Positions 1 to 6,138 of a DNA stretch of 42,082 bases are shown piece after piece. The translations under genes and the position numbers were made by a program. The stretch's first letter is position 1, and every line of letters starts with the position of its first letter. Origin of the DNA: Acidovorax sp. FJL06 (GTDB lineage: Bacteria > Pseudomonadota > Gammaproteobacteria > Burkholderiales > Burkholderiaceae_C); NCBI RefSeq assembly GCF_003852545.1, contig NZ_QAJR01000008.1:1-42082 (forward strand). The letters are read 5' to 3'. Below the pieces are notes generated by a model. It was not told where the DNA came from. It saw only the letters and a list, made by a program, of their open reading frames with translations, and made no database searches.

Positions 1-50
1 ATCTCACAACCCTAAACAACACCAGCCGGTGGCAGCCAAAGAAAGCGGAC
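1..50 (-). other. start of a third integron cassette (partial)
   Basis: These bases follow the attC site at 51-107 in the minus-strand direction of the cassette array. They should be the first bases of the next gene cassette, which runs off the window. No start codon or reading frame can be assigned, so only non-coding leader is visible. Confidence 0.4.
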
Positions 51-107
51 GCTCAACGTTTGAGTTAAGCGGCGCCGTCAGGCGTCCGCTTGAACAAAGG
101 GTTAGGC
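51..107 (-). other. attC recombination site of cassette B
   Basis: On the minus strand this 57-bp element begins with GCCTAAC (R'' core, 101-107) and ends with GTTGAGC (R' core, 51-57). Between them are two imperfectly complementary arms around a short GC-rich loop. The distal arm reads CCGCTTAACTCAAACGTT, the typical 3' half of 59-base elements, which sets the orientation to minus. It lies 20 bases after the stop of the cassette B gene, as expected for the site closing a cassette. It matches the RYYYAAC/GTTRRRY attC rule. Confidence 0.88.
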
Positions 108-126
108 GTCACCGTAGATGACTCTA

Positions 127-738
127 CTAGTACTTCTTTTGGACCCATTCGCGGAGCCAGATAACGCCGTCTTCGAGTTCTATGCACTGGAGGGCTGTCA
201 GCCGGTTAACGGCCGAAGCGTACTGACCTTGGGTTAGCGGAGGCAACGTGTATCGTCCTCTGACTTCATTGGTCTTCACAAAACCCTCTTGCTCTGGAAT
301 TTTGTTCTTCCCGTTCCTGTGCTCCCACAGCGCCAAAATCGTGACGGCTTCCACATCCGAAAACTCCTCCACTGCCCCGCGCCAGACCTTGTTCCAGATG
401 TAGAGGCCGGCAAGAACGACTGCTACTTGCGGGGCAACTGGCAATGTTGCCGCACCGAGGCCGGCTAGTGATACGTCCGGGACGATGTCAAGTAGTTTCC
501 GCCAATTCAAGACTACGTTGCCTGGCTTGCGCGAACTCGCTTTCGGCGCGTCGTAGAGCGAGCTGATGGTGATCAGTTCGAGCGTGATTTCTGGTTCTGC
601 TGGGGGCGTGACCCTGGCGAATGCGTCGACAAGCTGACGCAGCGCGTCTTCGGAAAGCTTTTGACCGATCGGGCCGAGTGCCGCATGTTCCAAGAGCTGT
701 GCTCGCTTTGCGCGTGCTGCGTCTTTGTCGTATTCCAT
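127..738 (-). CDS. integron cassette B gene: hypothetical membrane-anchored protein
   Basis: A 203-residue protein that I do not recognise. The N-terminal ~75 residues are polar and charged. A hydrophobic stretch at about residues 92-113 (rich in Val, Ala and Leu) could be a single membrane segment. The C-terminal ~85 residues look like a small alpha-helical or winged-helix-like domain ending in a basic, aromatic tail. It starts with ATG 35 bases inside the cassette, after the core site at 773-779, and ends 20 bases before its own attC (51-107). It therefore fills the cassette, like a typical one-gene cassette. Codon use is visibly less GC-extreme than the neighbouring chromosome, with more AT-rich codons, which fits a mobile origin. 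The function is unknown. Expression would depend on an upstream cassette promoter on the minus strand. Confidence 0.75.
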   Translation of the reverse strand: MEYDKDAARAKRAQLLEHAALGPIGQKLSEDALRQLVDAFARVTPPAEPEITLELITISSLYDAPKASSRKPGNVVLNWRKLLDIVPDVSLAGLGAATLPVAPQVAVVLAGLYIWNKVWRGAVEEFSDVEAVTILALWEHRNGKNKIPEQEGFVKTNEVRGRYTLPPLTQGQYASAVNRLTALQCIELEDGVIWLREWVQKKY

Positions 739-772
739 CGTCGGTGAGATCCCCGGGGAGTTGTTGTGTGAC

Positions 773-829
773 GCCTAACGTTTGAGCTCAGCGGGCGGCG
801 AAGCCGTCCGCTGGAGCGACCAGTTATGC
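773..829 (-). other. attC recombination site of cassette A
   Basis: A second 57-bp element on the minus strand, with R'' GCATAAC (823-829) and R' GTTAGGC (773-779). Its arms CTCCAGCGG and CCGCTGAGCTC form the stem around the loop ACGGCTTCGCCGC. The 3' arm closely resembles that of the site at 51-107, so both belong to the same attC class. It begins only 6 bases after the stop codon of the cassette A gene. The GTTAGGC core is where cassette B starts. Confidence 0.9.
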
Positions 830-835
830 AGTGCG

Positions 836-1228
836 TCAGCGAGCGAGAAATGTACTTGGAGCATCGCCACGTATTCCGAAAGAACCCCAGCCGTTCTCCG
901 GGGTGCCACTCACAAGCACATACTCTCTGACCGCTGGATCGAACAGCAGTCGGTAACTACCATCTTCAGCTACTACCCAAGCTGAGCGCACGACAGGGGC
1001 CGCTCGTTCGGCATCAGGCAGTATTCTGTCTTCGGAAAAGTACTCGAACGGGTAGGGATCCACCAACAAAGTTCGCATCGTTTCCAACTCCGCCGCGACT
1101 CGCTCTTTCGACCATGGCGTTCCATAAGTCGCGCCAGAAAGTGGCAACGTGTACTCAGCCAAATATCGCGCCATATCCTCAAGCACGGCTCGGCGCAGAG
1201 CATCCGGATCGACGTCAAAGTGCTGCAT
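836..1228 (-). CDS. integron cassette A gene: hypothetical soluble protein
   Basis: A 130-residue protein of unknown function, starting MQHFDVDPDAL. The chosen ATG lies inside the GTTATGC core site (1225-1231 on the plus strand), so recombination at this core also defines the start codon. The cassette thus has almost no leader of its own, and translation would use a ribosome site supplied by the attI side. The frame stays open upstream to a TTG at 1306, but that would cross the attI region, so the ATG is preferred. The protein is acidic with no membrane segment or signal peptide. A conserved-looking C-terminal stretch with a GTPENGWGSFG motif (about residues 102-118) suggests a small beta-rich domain. 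It directly precedes its attC, as a standard cassette gene would. Confidence 0.72.
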   Translation of the reverse strand: MQHFDVDPDALRRAVLEDMARYLAEYTLPLSGATYGTPWSKERVAAELETMRTLLVDPYPFEYFSEDRILPDAERAAPVVRSAWVVAEDGSYRLLFDPAVREYVLVSGTPENGWGSFGIRGDAPSTFLAR

Positions 1229-1368
1229 AACGAAATGTAGACCGCACCAAGCCGCAGGCCATATCTGGCGCCTGCGGTCTAAATTGGCACGCGAAAAGCG
1301 CCGCAAGGGGCTTGCAGCCTAGCTGCGCGGCACGTTCTCTGCATACAAATACAGTACTAAATTTGGTC
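1229..1368. other. attI-like region between the intI remnant and the first cassette
   Basis: This stretch lies between the intI start codon and the first cassette, where attI and the leader sit in an integron. On the minus strand it ends in the core GTTATGC. It contains two mutually exclusive perfect stems. TAGACCGCA (1238-1246) pairs with TGCGGTCTA (1273-1281), and CCGCAGGC (1252-1259) pairs with GCCTGCGG (1270-1277). A minus-strand cassette promoter is expected here or within intI, but I see no convincing -35/-10 pair. Assignment as attI rests on position and the core site, not on similarity to a known attI. Confidence 0.5.
1339..1354 (+). promoter_or_regulatory. LexA-type SOS box upstream of the intI remnant
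   Basis: CTGCATACAAATACAG fits CTG-N10-CAG with an AT-rich core and lies 15 bases before the intI ATG. LexA boxes over the intI promoter are known in mobile and chromosomal integrons, where the SOS response induces the integrase. The match is by eye. Confidence 0.7.
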
Positions 1369-1542
1369 ATGAAACCCGCCGCCCCTCCTGTGTTGCGCGC
1401 GACACGGTTGCTGGATCAAGTCCGTGAGCGAATTCGTTACAAACACTATAGCCTGCGCACGGGGCTGGGCCACGCCATGGCGCCGTTCATCGTCAGACGA
1501 CGGCTTTGTAGCTGTGCACTGGCCGGCTGCTCCGGGCCCTGA
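1369..1542 (+). pseudogene. intI: integron integrase intI, 5' remnant
   Basis: The ATG at 1369 begins a frame whose residues 14-30 match the N-terminus of integron tyrosine recombinases: LLDQVRERIRYKHYSLRT, compared with the hallmark (V)LDQLRERIRYLHYSLRT of IntI proteins. Similarity stops after SLRT (about base 1458). The remaining 26 codons do not resemble IntI, and the frame ends at 1542. The core-binding domain is cut short, and the whole catalytic domain with its R-H-R-Y residues is gone. The rest of intI is not found elsewhere in the window. The gene is divergent from the cassette array, the standard integron layout. No functional integrase is made from this locus, so these cassettes are fixed unless another IntI acts in trans. 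Confidence 0.82.
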
Positions 1543-1563
1543 GCCGACAGTGATGGCTCAGGG
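1537..1563. terminator. possible hairpin terminator after the intI remnant
   Basis: A perfect 9-bp inverted repeat, CCCTGAGCC / GGCTCAGGG, encloses a 9-base loop at the end of the intI remnant frame. No T-run follows, so termination is uncertain. Confidence 0.35.
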
Positions 1564-1675
1564 CTCTAAGTGGTATGGGCCGCGCCAGTCTCGTGTGAAG
1601 CGCGCGGCGCACAGCGCCCAGGGCTGGGTTTGCTCTGGATCAGACTCCGCAGCCTCGCCCTCAGCAGCAGGGCTG

Positions 1676-1705
1676 TGATATTGATAAAATTGAGAATCAA
1701 TATCA
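1676..1705 (+). promoter_or_regulatory. Fur box / operator of the feo operon
   Basis: TGAGAATCAATATCA (1691-1705) matches the 7-1-7 Fur consensus TGATAATnATTATCA at 12 of 14 fixed positions. A larger perfect dyad, TGATATTGA (1676-1684) and TCAATATCA (1697-1705), overlaps it, so two Fur dimers could bind. It lies about 20 bases before feoA in an AT-rich patch and should repress feoAB when iron is sufficient. Confidence 0.75.
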
Positions 1706-1726
1706 TTCACAACAAGGCATTCCCCC

Positions 1727-2065
1727 ATGAAAGCCATGGATCATGGCGCGGCTGCGCTGCTGCATCAGCGCGCCGGGTGCTCCGCATCCACCGGCCTGGA
1801 CACGCTGCCCCTGCACGCCCAGGCGCTCGTGACCGGGCTGTTGCCTGCCCGCGATGCGCAGGAGCACAGCGTTCTGTTGCGCCTGCTGGAAATCGGTTTT
1901 CTGCCCGGTGAAACCGTGCGCGTGGTGGCACGCGGCGGGGTGGGGGGCGACCCCATCGCGGTGCGCGTGGGGCAGGTCACGTTTGCGCTGCGCAGGCAAG
2001 AGGCGTCCATGGTGCAGGTGCAGTGGCTGGATGCCGCCGGGCAGGCGCTGGAGGTGGCGGCATGA
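1727..2065 (+). CDS. feoA: FeoA, ferrous iron transport accessory protein
   Basis: A 112-residue cytoplasmic SH3-like protein that assists FeoB-mediated Fe(II) import. After an N-terminal extension of about 25 residues (Gly/Ala/Cys-containing, longer than the usual ~75-85 residue FeoA) comes the typical core. It includes the LLEIGFLPGETVRVVARG motif at about residues 52-70, then DPIAVRVGQVTFALRRQEA, the segment equivalent to G-D-P-ψ-x-ψ-R in FeoA and DtxR SH3 domains. The ATG at 1727 follows a Fur box at 1676-1705, and a later start around residue 23 is possible. The stop overlaps the feoB start (ATGA at 2062-2065), so the two are translationally coupled. Confidence 0.88.
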   Translation: MKAMDHGAAALLHQRAGCSASTGLDTLPLHAQALVTGLLPARDAQEHSVLLRLLEIGFLPGETVRVVARGGVGGDPIAVRVGQVTFALRRQEASMVQVQWLDAAGQALEVAA

Positions 2066-3987
2066 ACGCACCCACGGCAGCGTCCGTGCCCCCGTCTGAT
2101 GCCCCCTTGCGCATCGCGCTGCTGGGCAACCCCAACTGCGGCAAGACCGCGCTGTTCAACCTGCTCACCGGTGCGCGCCAGAAGGTGGCCAACTACGCGG
2201 GCGTGACGGTGGAGCGCAAGGAGGGCTTGCTGCAGACCGCCGCAGGCCGCCGCGTGCGGGTGCTCGACCTGCCGGGCGCCTACAGCCTGCACGCGCACAG
2301 CCTGGACGAGGCCATCACCCGCGACATCGTGCGCGGTCGGCGCGCGGGCGAACCCTTGCCCGATGTGCTGGTGTGCGTGACCGACGCCACCCACCTGCGC
2401 CTGAACCTGCGCCTGGTGCTGGAGGCCCGCGCCTTGGGCCTGCCCATGGTGCTGGTTCTCAACATGATGGACGTGGCCCAGCGCCAGGGCATAGAGATCG
2501 ACCGCGAGGTGCTGGCGCGCGAGCTGGGCATGCCCGTGCTGGCCACCGTGGGCGTGCGCGGGGATGGCGCCCGGGAGCTGGTGCAGTGGCTGGACGGGGC
2601 CGACCTGCAGCACCTGCAGCGCCCGGTGGTGGCGGCCGGTGCGGCGGCACGGCTGGATGCGGGCGATCTGGACGCGCAGAACGATGTCATCCGCACGCAC
2701 CAGGAGGTGCGGCGCATTCTGGATCGGGCCGTGCGTGTGCCTGTGGTGAGCCTGCGCGCCGACGACCGGATTGATGCGGTGGTGCTGCACCCGGTCTGGG
2801 GTTTGCTGATCCTGGCGGCCACGCTGTTCCTGATGTTCCAGGCGGTGTTCAGCTGGGCCGAATACCCCAAGTCCTGGATCCAGGCGGGTGTGGCCGGGCT
2901 CACGGCGCTGCTCAATGGTCACATGGCCGACGGCCCCTTGCGCAGCCTGCTGACCGACGGGGTGCTGGCGGGCGCGGGCGGGGTGCTGGTGTTCCTGCCG
3001 CAGATTTTGTTTTTGTTCCTGTTCATCCTGGCGCTGGAAGACTCGGGCTACCTGCCGCGCGCGGCGTTTTTGCTGGACCGTGTGATGGGCACGGTGGGGC
3101 TGTCGGGGCGCTCGTTCATCCCGCTGCTGTCGAGCTTTGCCTGCGCCGTGCCAGGGGTGATGGCCACGCGCTCGATCACGCACTGGCGCGACCGGCTGGT
3201 GACCATCATGATCGCCCCGCTCATGACCTGCTCGGCGCGCCTGCCGGTGTATGCGCTGCTGATTGCGGCCTTCATCCCCGAGCGCACGGTGGCGGGGGTG
3301 TTCAACCTGCAGGGCGTGGTGCTGTTCGGCCTGTACGTGGCGGGCATTGCCAGCGCCATGGCTGTGGCAGCGGTGGCCAAGCTGGCCCGCAGCGACACCC
3401 GTGCCACACCGCTGATGATGGAGCTGCCCGCCTACCGCTGGCCCAGCGTGCGGGGCCTGGCGTTTGGCCTGTACGAGCGGGCGCTGATCTTCATCAAGCG
3501 CGTGGGCGGCATCATCCTGGCCGTCACCGTGCTGCTGTGGTTTTTGTCCACCTACCCCGGCGCGCCGGAAGGCGCCACCCAGGCGGCCATCACCTACAGC
3601 TATGCGGGCCAGCTGGGTCGGTGGCTGGAGGTCATCGTGGCGCCGATTGGCTTCAACTGGCAGATCGCCATCGCCCTGGTGCCCGGCATGGCCGCGCGCG
3701 AGGTGGCGGTGAGCGCGCTGGGCACGGTGTATGCCTTGTCTGCCACGGGCGACGAGGCGGCCAACCAGTTGGGGGCGCTGGTGGCAGGCTCGTGGTCGCT
3801 GGCCACAGCGCTGTCGCTGATGGCCTGGTATGTGTTTGCGCCCCAGTGCATTTCCACCATCGCCGCCGTGCGGCGCGAGACCAATGGCTGGCGCTACCCG
3901 CTGCTGATGCTGGGCTATTTGTTTGCGCTGGCCTACGGTGCCAGTTTTGTGACCTACCGCGTGGCCCTGGCGCTGGGCGCGGGTTGA
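2062..3987 (+). CDS. feoB: FeoB, GTP-dependent ferrous iron transporter
   Basis: A 641-residue inner-membrane Fe(II) permease. The N-terminal G domain carries G1 GNPNCGKT (22-29), G3 DLPG (69-72) and G4 NMMD (134-137, in place of NKxD). A helical insertion domain follows. Then comes the polytopic core from about residue 245, with two gate repeats. The first includes the conserved SFACAVPGVMATR segment, whose Cys lies in the proposed iron path. The start is the ATG overlapping the feoA stop, because an upstream in-frame extension falls inside feoA. The protein is shorter than E. coli FeoB (773 residues), as is common in this lineage. No feoC is seen; the next gene encodes a small Cys-rich membrane protein instead. 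Regulation is presumably by Fur through the box upstream of feoA. Confidence 0.95.
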   Translation: MNAPTAASVPPSDAPLRIALLGNPNCGKTALFNLLTGARQKVANYAGVTVERKEGLLQTAAGRRVRVLDLPGAYSLHAHSLDEAITRDIVRGRRAGEPLPDVLVCVTDATHLRLNLRLVLEARALGLPMVLVLNMMDVAQRQGIEIDREVLARELGMPVLATVGVRGDGARELVQWLDGADLQHLQRPVVAAGAAARLDAGDLDAQNDVIRTHQEVRRILDRAVRVPVVSLRADDRIDAVVLHPVWGLLILAATLFLMFQAVFSWAEYPKSWIQAGVAGLTALLNGHMADGPLRSLLTDGVLAGAGGVLVFLPQILFLFLFILALEDSGYLPRAAFLLDRVMGTVGLSGRSFIPLLSSFACAVPGVMATRSITHWRDRLVTIMIAPLMTCSARLPVYALLIAAFIPERTVAGVFNLQGVVLFGLYVAGIASAMAVAAVAKLARSDTRATPLMMELPAYRWPSVRGLAFGLYERALIFIKRVGGIILAVTVLLWFLSTYPGAPEGATQAAITYSYAGQLGRWLEVIVAPIGFNWQIAIALVPGMAAREVAVSALGTVYALSATGDEAANQLGALVAGSWSLATALSLMAWYVFAPQCISTIAAVRRETNGWRYPLLMLGYLFALAYGASFVTYRVALALGAG

Positions 3988-4000
3988 GGAGGCGTTTCGC

Positions 4001-4249
4001 ATGGCCCAGCAACTCATCGTCGGTGTGATCGTCGCCGCCGCCGCGCTGTATGTGCTCTGGCGTTACCTGCCCGCGCGCTGGCGCCGGGCGCTGGGCCGGG
4101 TGCACCCGGGGCTGGCCGAGGTGCCCGGTTGTGGCGGGGGCGATGGGGGCGGTGGGGGATGCAGCAGCTGCGGCAGTTGTGGGGTGGCGCCCGATGCGGG
4201 GGCTGAAAAGCCCGTGGCCATGCCCGCGCGGCGCGGACCTGCACCGTAG
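4001..4249 (+). CDS. small Cys-rich membrane protein of the feo operon
   Basis: An 82-residue protein with one N-terminal membrane helix (about residues 4-21), a basic patch (RWRRALGR), and a Gly/Cys-rich tail with four cysteines in the pattern C-G3-D-G5-C-SS-C-GS-C. It starts 14 bases after feoB in the same direction and is almost certainly cotranscribed. It resembles the FeoB-associated Cys-rich membrane protein family in length and layout, although direct homology cannot be shown here. A role in binding or relaying iron or other metal at the membrane next to FeoB is an inference. The Ala/Pro-rich C-terminus looks disordered. Confidence 0.75.
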   Translation: MAQQLIVGVIVAAAALYVLWRYLPARWRRALGRVHPGLAEVPGCGGGDGGGGGCSSCGSCGVAPDAGAEKPVAMPARRGPAP

Positions 4250-4254
4250 CGGGT

Positions 4255-4310
4255 TGCTCTTGTTTTAATAGCTTTTTGCGCTTTGTGGGTGCGCGGAAAA
4301 GGCGGTTTTG
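4255..4310. repeat. 56-bp dispersed repeat, copy 1 (degenerate)
   Basis: It lies between the convergent feo operon and the HD-domain gene. It aligns with the other copies through TGCT...AATAGCT....GCGCTT....GCGC....GGC and a T-rich end. It is the least conserved copy. Confidence 0.5.
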
Positions 4311-4342
4311 TTCTATAAACGCCTGCGCTGTTGCACGCTTTG

Positions 4343-5023
4343 CTACTGGTAGAGCTGGCCTTCGCCCAGGGCCCGCAAGGCCTGTTGCAGGTTGGTGCGT
4401 GCCTGCGCCTCATAGCGCTGCGCAAAGTAGCCCGTGCCGTAGATCTGCGGGCGGTCCAGAAACCCTTGTAGTACCGCGCTGCGCCCCGCCACATAGCGCG
4501 GCCAGCGCACAAAGAAGTATTCGCGCCGCACGTTGCGCTCGAACTGGCGGTACACGGTGTCGCTCTGGCCGAGGATGGCCAGGTCGATGTCCACCACCCA
4601 CAACGCGTCGCCCGTGAGCGGGCCCGGGGTGTGGCGGGTGTCCATCACATGCTGGTGCACGGCCTCGGCCAGTGTGGTGGGGAGCCCTTGGCTTAGCAGG
4701 AACTGGCGCGCCCAGTCGGCGCTGCGCGCCTCGTTGTGCCCGCTCCACGGGCAGTAGATGGCGTCGTGGTACCACAGGGCCAGCGCCACGGCATGGGGGT
4801 TATGGAGCACGCCGGGGTGCCGCTCTTGCACCGCCTGCAGGTGCCGCAGGCAGGCCCGCAGGTGCGTGGTGTCGTGGTAGGCCCGGGGCCAGCGGGCCCA
4901 GCTGCGCAGCAGGCGCCGGCCCTCGGCGCGCCAGGCGGGGGTGTCGCGCCCCAGCGCTTGGCCCAGGGCCTGCCAGTGCGCCAGCAGTTCGGCGCTGTGG
5001 GCGGGCTGGCGGCGCCAGGGCAT
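4343..5023 (-). CDS. HD-superfamily predicted metal-dependent hydrolase (COG4339-like)
   Basis: A 226-residue cytoplasmic protein. It has the signature of the uncharacterised COG4339 HD family: R-x-YHDTTHL at about 47-55, WYHDAIY with the metal-binding HD pair at 84-90, HNEARSA at 96-102, and VVDIDLAILG in the second half. HD proteins coordinate one or two divalent metals and usually hydrolyse phosphate esters; the substrate of this family is not known. The gene lies downstream of argD-argF on the same strand, with an argF-like tail fragment and about 95 bases between, so cotranscription is possible but not certain. Length is normal for the family. Confidence 0.8.
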   Translation of the reverse strand: MPWRRQPAHSAELLAHWQALGQALGRDTPAWRAEGRRLLRSWARWPRAYHDTTHLRACLRHLQAVQERHPGVLHNPHAVALALWYHDAIYCPWSGHNEARSADWARQFLLSQGLPTTLAEAVHQHVMDTRHTPGPLTGDALWVVDIDLAILGQSDTVYRQFERNVRREYFFVRWPRYVAGRSAVLQGFLDRPQIYGTGYFAQRYEAQARTNLQQALRALGEGQLYQ

Positions 5024-5030
5024 GGGGCTG

Positions 5031-5095
5031 TCAGGCCAGCTTGCCCAGAAGCAGATATTCCATCAGTGCTTTCTGCACATGCATGGCGTTCTGGC
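5031..5095 (-). pseudogene. detached C-terminal fragment of an ornithine carbamoyltransferase gene
   Basis: Translating the minus strand gives NAMHVQKALMEYLLLGKLA and a TGA stop (5031-5033). This is the canonical C-terminus of ornithine carbamoyltransferases. The intact argF 100 bases upstream ends NRMHVQKALMEYLLLGRIA, so this is a second, slightly different copy of the same tail (about 21 codons). No start or upstream OTC sequence precedes it; the intervening bases (5096-5191) hold short hairpins (GTCCGC-TAC-GCGGAC at 5124-5138). It may be the tail of a former argF left after recombination, or a partial duplication. Confidence 0.75.
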
Positions 5096-5191
5096 TACGG
5101 CCCGCAGCCTCTGGCTGCTTCACGTCCGCTACGCGGACATGAGCCTGCGCCGAAACAGGCTGCTGGCGCTGGCGCGCCACCGCATTGCATT

Positions 5192-6121
5192 TCATGCAAT
5201 ACGGCCGAGCAAAAGGTACTCCATGAGCGCCTTCTGCACGTGCATCCTGTTTTCCGCCTCATCCCACACCACCGACTGCGGCCCGTCGATCACGTCGGCC
5301 TCGACCTCTTCGCCCCGGTGCGCGGGCAGACAGTGCATGAAGAGGGCATCGGGCTGGGCGGCGGCCATCATTTCGGCGTCCACGCACCAGTCGGCAAAGG
5401 CCTTTTTGCGCGCCTCGTTCTCGGCCTCGTAGCCCATGCTGGTCCACACGTCGGTGGTGACCAGGTCGGCGCCCTGGCAGGCTTCCATGGGGTTGCTAAA
5501 AAATTGATAGCTATCAGCGCTTATCCCGTGTGCGCCAGCGGCCAATTTCTCATCCACTTCATAGCCGCGCGGGGTGCTCACGTGCACCTTGAAGCCCAGC
5601 AGCGAGGCGGCCTGCAGCCAGGTGTTGGCCATGTTGTTGCCGTCGCCCACCCAGGCCACCGTCTTGCCCTGGATGGAACCCCGGTGCTCGATGTAGGTGA
5701 AGATGTCCGCCAGGATCTGGCAGGGGTGGTACTCGTTGGTCAGGCCGTTGATGACGGGCACACGCGAGTTGGCGGCAAAGCGCTCGATCTTGGCCTGCTC
5801 GTAGGTGCGGATCATCACCAGGTCGGTCATGCGGCTGATGACCTTGGCGCTGTCTTCGATGGGCTCGGCGCGGCCCAGCTGGCTGTCGCCCGTGGTCAGG
5901 TGCACCACCGAGCCGCCCAGCTGGTACATGCCCGCCTCGAAGCTCACGCGCGTGCGGGTGCTGGCTTTCTCGAAGATCATGGCCAGCGTGCGGTCCACCA
6001 GCGGGTGGTGCTTGTCGTAGGCCTTGAACTTCTTCTTGATGAGCGCGGCGCGCTCGAACAGGTAGGCGTATTCGTCGGCGGTGAGGTCGGTGAACTGCAG
6101 GTAGTGTTTCAGCGTCGTCAT
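5192..6121 (-). CDS. argF: ornithine carbamoyltransferase
   Basis: A 309-residue enzyme making citrulline from ornithine and carbamoyl phosphate in arginine biosynthesis. It shows the carbamoyl phosphate motif STRTR (about 54-58), HPCQ (132-135) and the ornithine-loop HCLP (263-266). The start MTTLKHYLQF is chosen at 6121; an upstream in-frame ATG at 6142 would overlap argD. Spacing to argD (stop at 6139) indicates an argD-argF operon. Oddly, residues about 192-210 (KLAAGAHGISADSYQFFSN) are encoded by a copy of the dispersed 56-bp repeat at 5493-5548. This is a surface region before the conserved NPMEACxGADLVTTDVWTSMG segment. The frame is intact and all catalytic motifs are present, so the enzyme is probably functional. 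Confidence 0.95.
   Translation of the reverse strand: MTTLKHYLQFTDLTADEYAYLFERAALIKKKFKAYDKHHPLVDRTLAMIFEKASTRTRVSFEAGMYQLGGSVVHLTTGDSQLGRAEPIEDSAKVISRMTDLVMIRTYEQAKIERFAANSRVPVINGLTNEYHPCQILADIFTYIEHRGSIQGKTVAWVGDGNNMANTWLQAASLLGFKVHVSTPRGYEVDEKLAAGAHGISADSYQFFSNPMEACQGADLVTTDVWTSMGYEAENEARKKAFADWCVDAEMMAAAQPDALFMHCLPAHRGEEVEADVIDGPQSVVWDEAENRMHVQKALMEYLLLGRIA
5493..5548. repeat. 56-bp dispersed repeat, copy 2, inside argF
   Basis: TTGCTAAAAAATTGATAGCT followed by ATCAGCGCTT, GTGTGCGCCAGCGGCC and AATTT matches the family consensus TTGCTAT-n-TTgATAGCT-nnnn-GCGCTT-n-GCGCtagaGGCC. It is read in frame on the opposite strand as part of argF. Confidence 0.75.
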
Positions 6122-6138
6122 GACAATCTTGCTTTGCT

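Noticed and set aside
1237-1282. The inverted repeat beside the first cassette as a third attC
   Set aside because: Only one proper core (GTTATGC) is present; the other end (GGCACGC region) does not fit RYYYAAC/GTTRRRY. Position next to intI favours an attI-side structure.
1537-1563. Hairpin after the intI remnant as an attC or IS end
   Set aside because: It has no core sites and only a simple 9-bp stem, so it is listed only as a possible terminator.
1765-4017. Very long open frame antisense to feoA-feoB (about 750 codons)
   Set aside because: It is rich in His, Gln, Arg and Gly with no family resemblance, and it mirrors the GC-rich codon pattern of the real genes. It is a typical shadow frame of a high-GC genome. 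The same applies to the long frames opposite murJ, argF-argD, mcp, dctS and the MFS gene.
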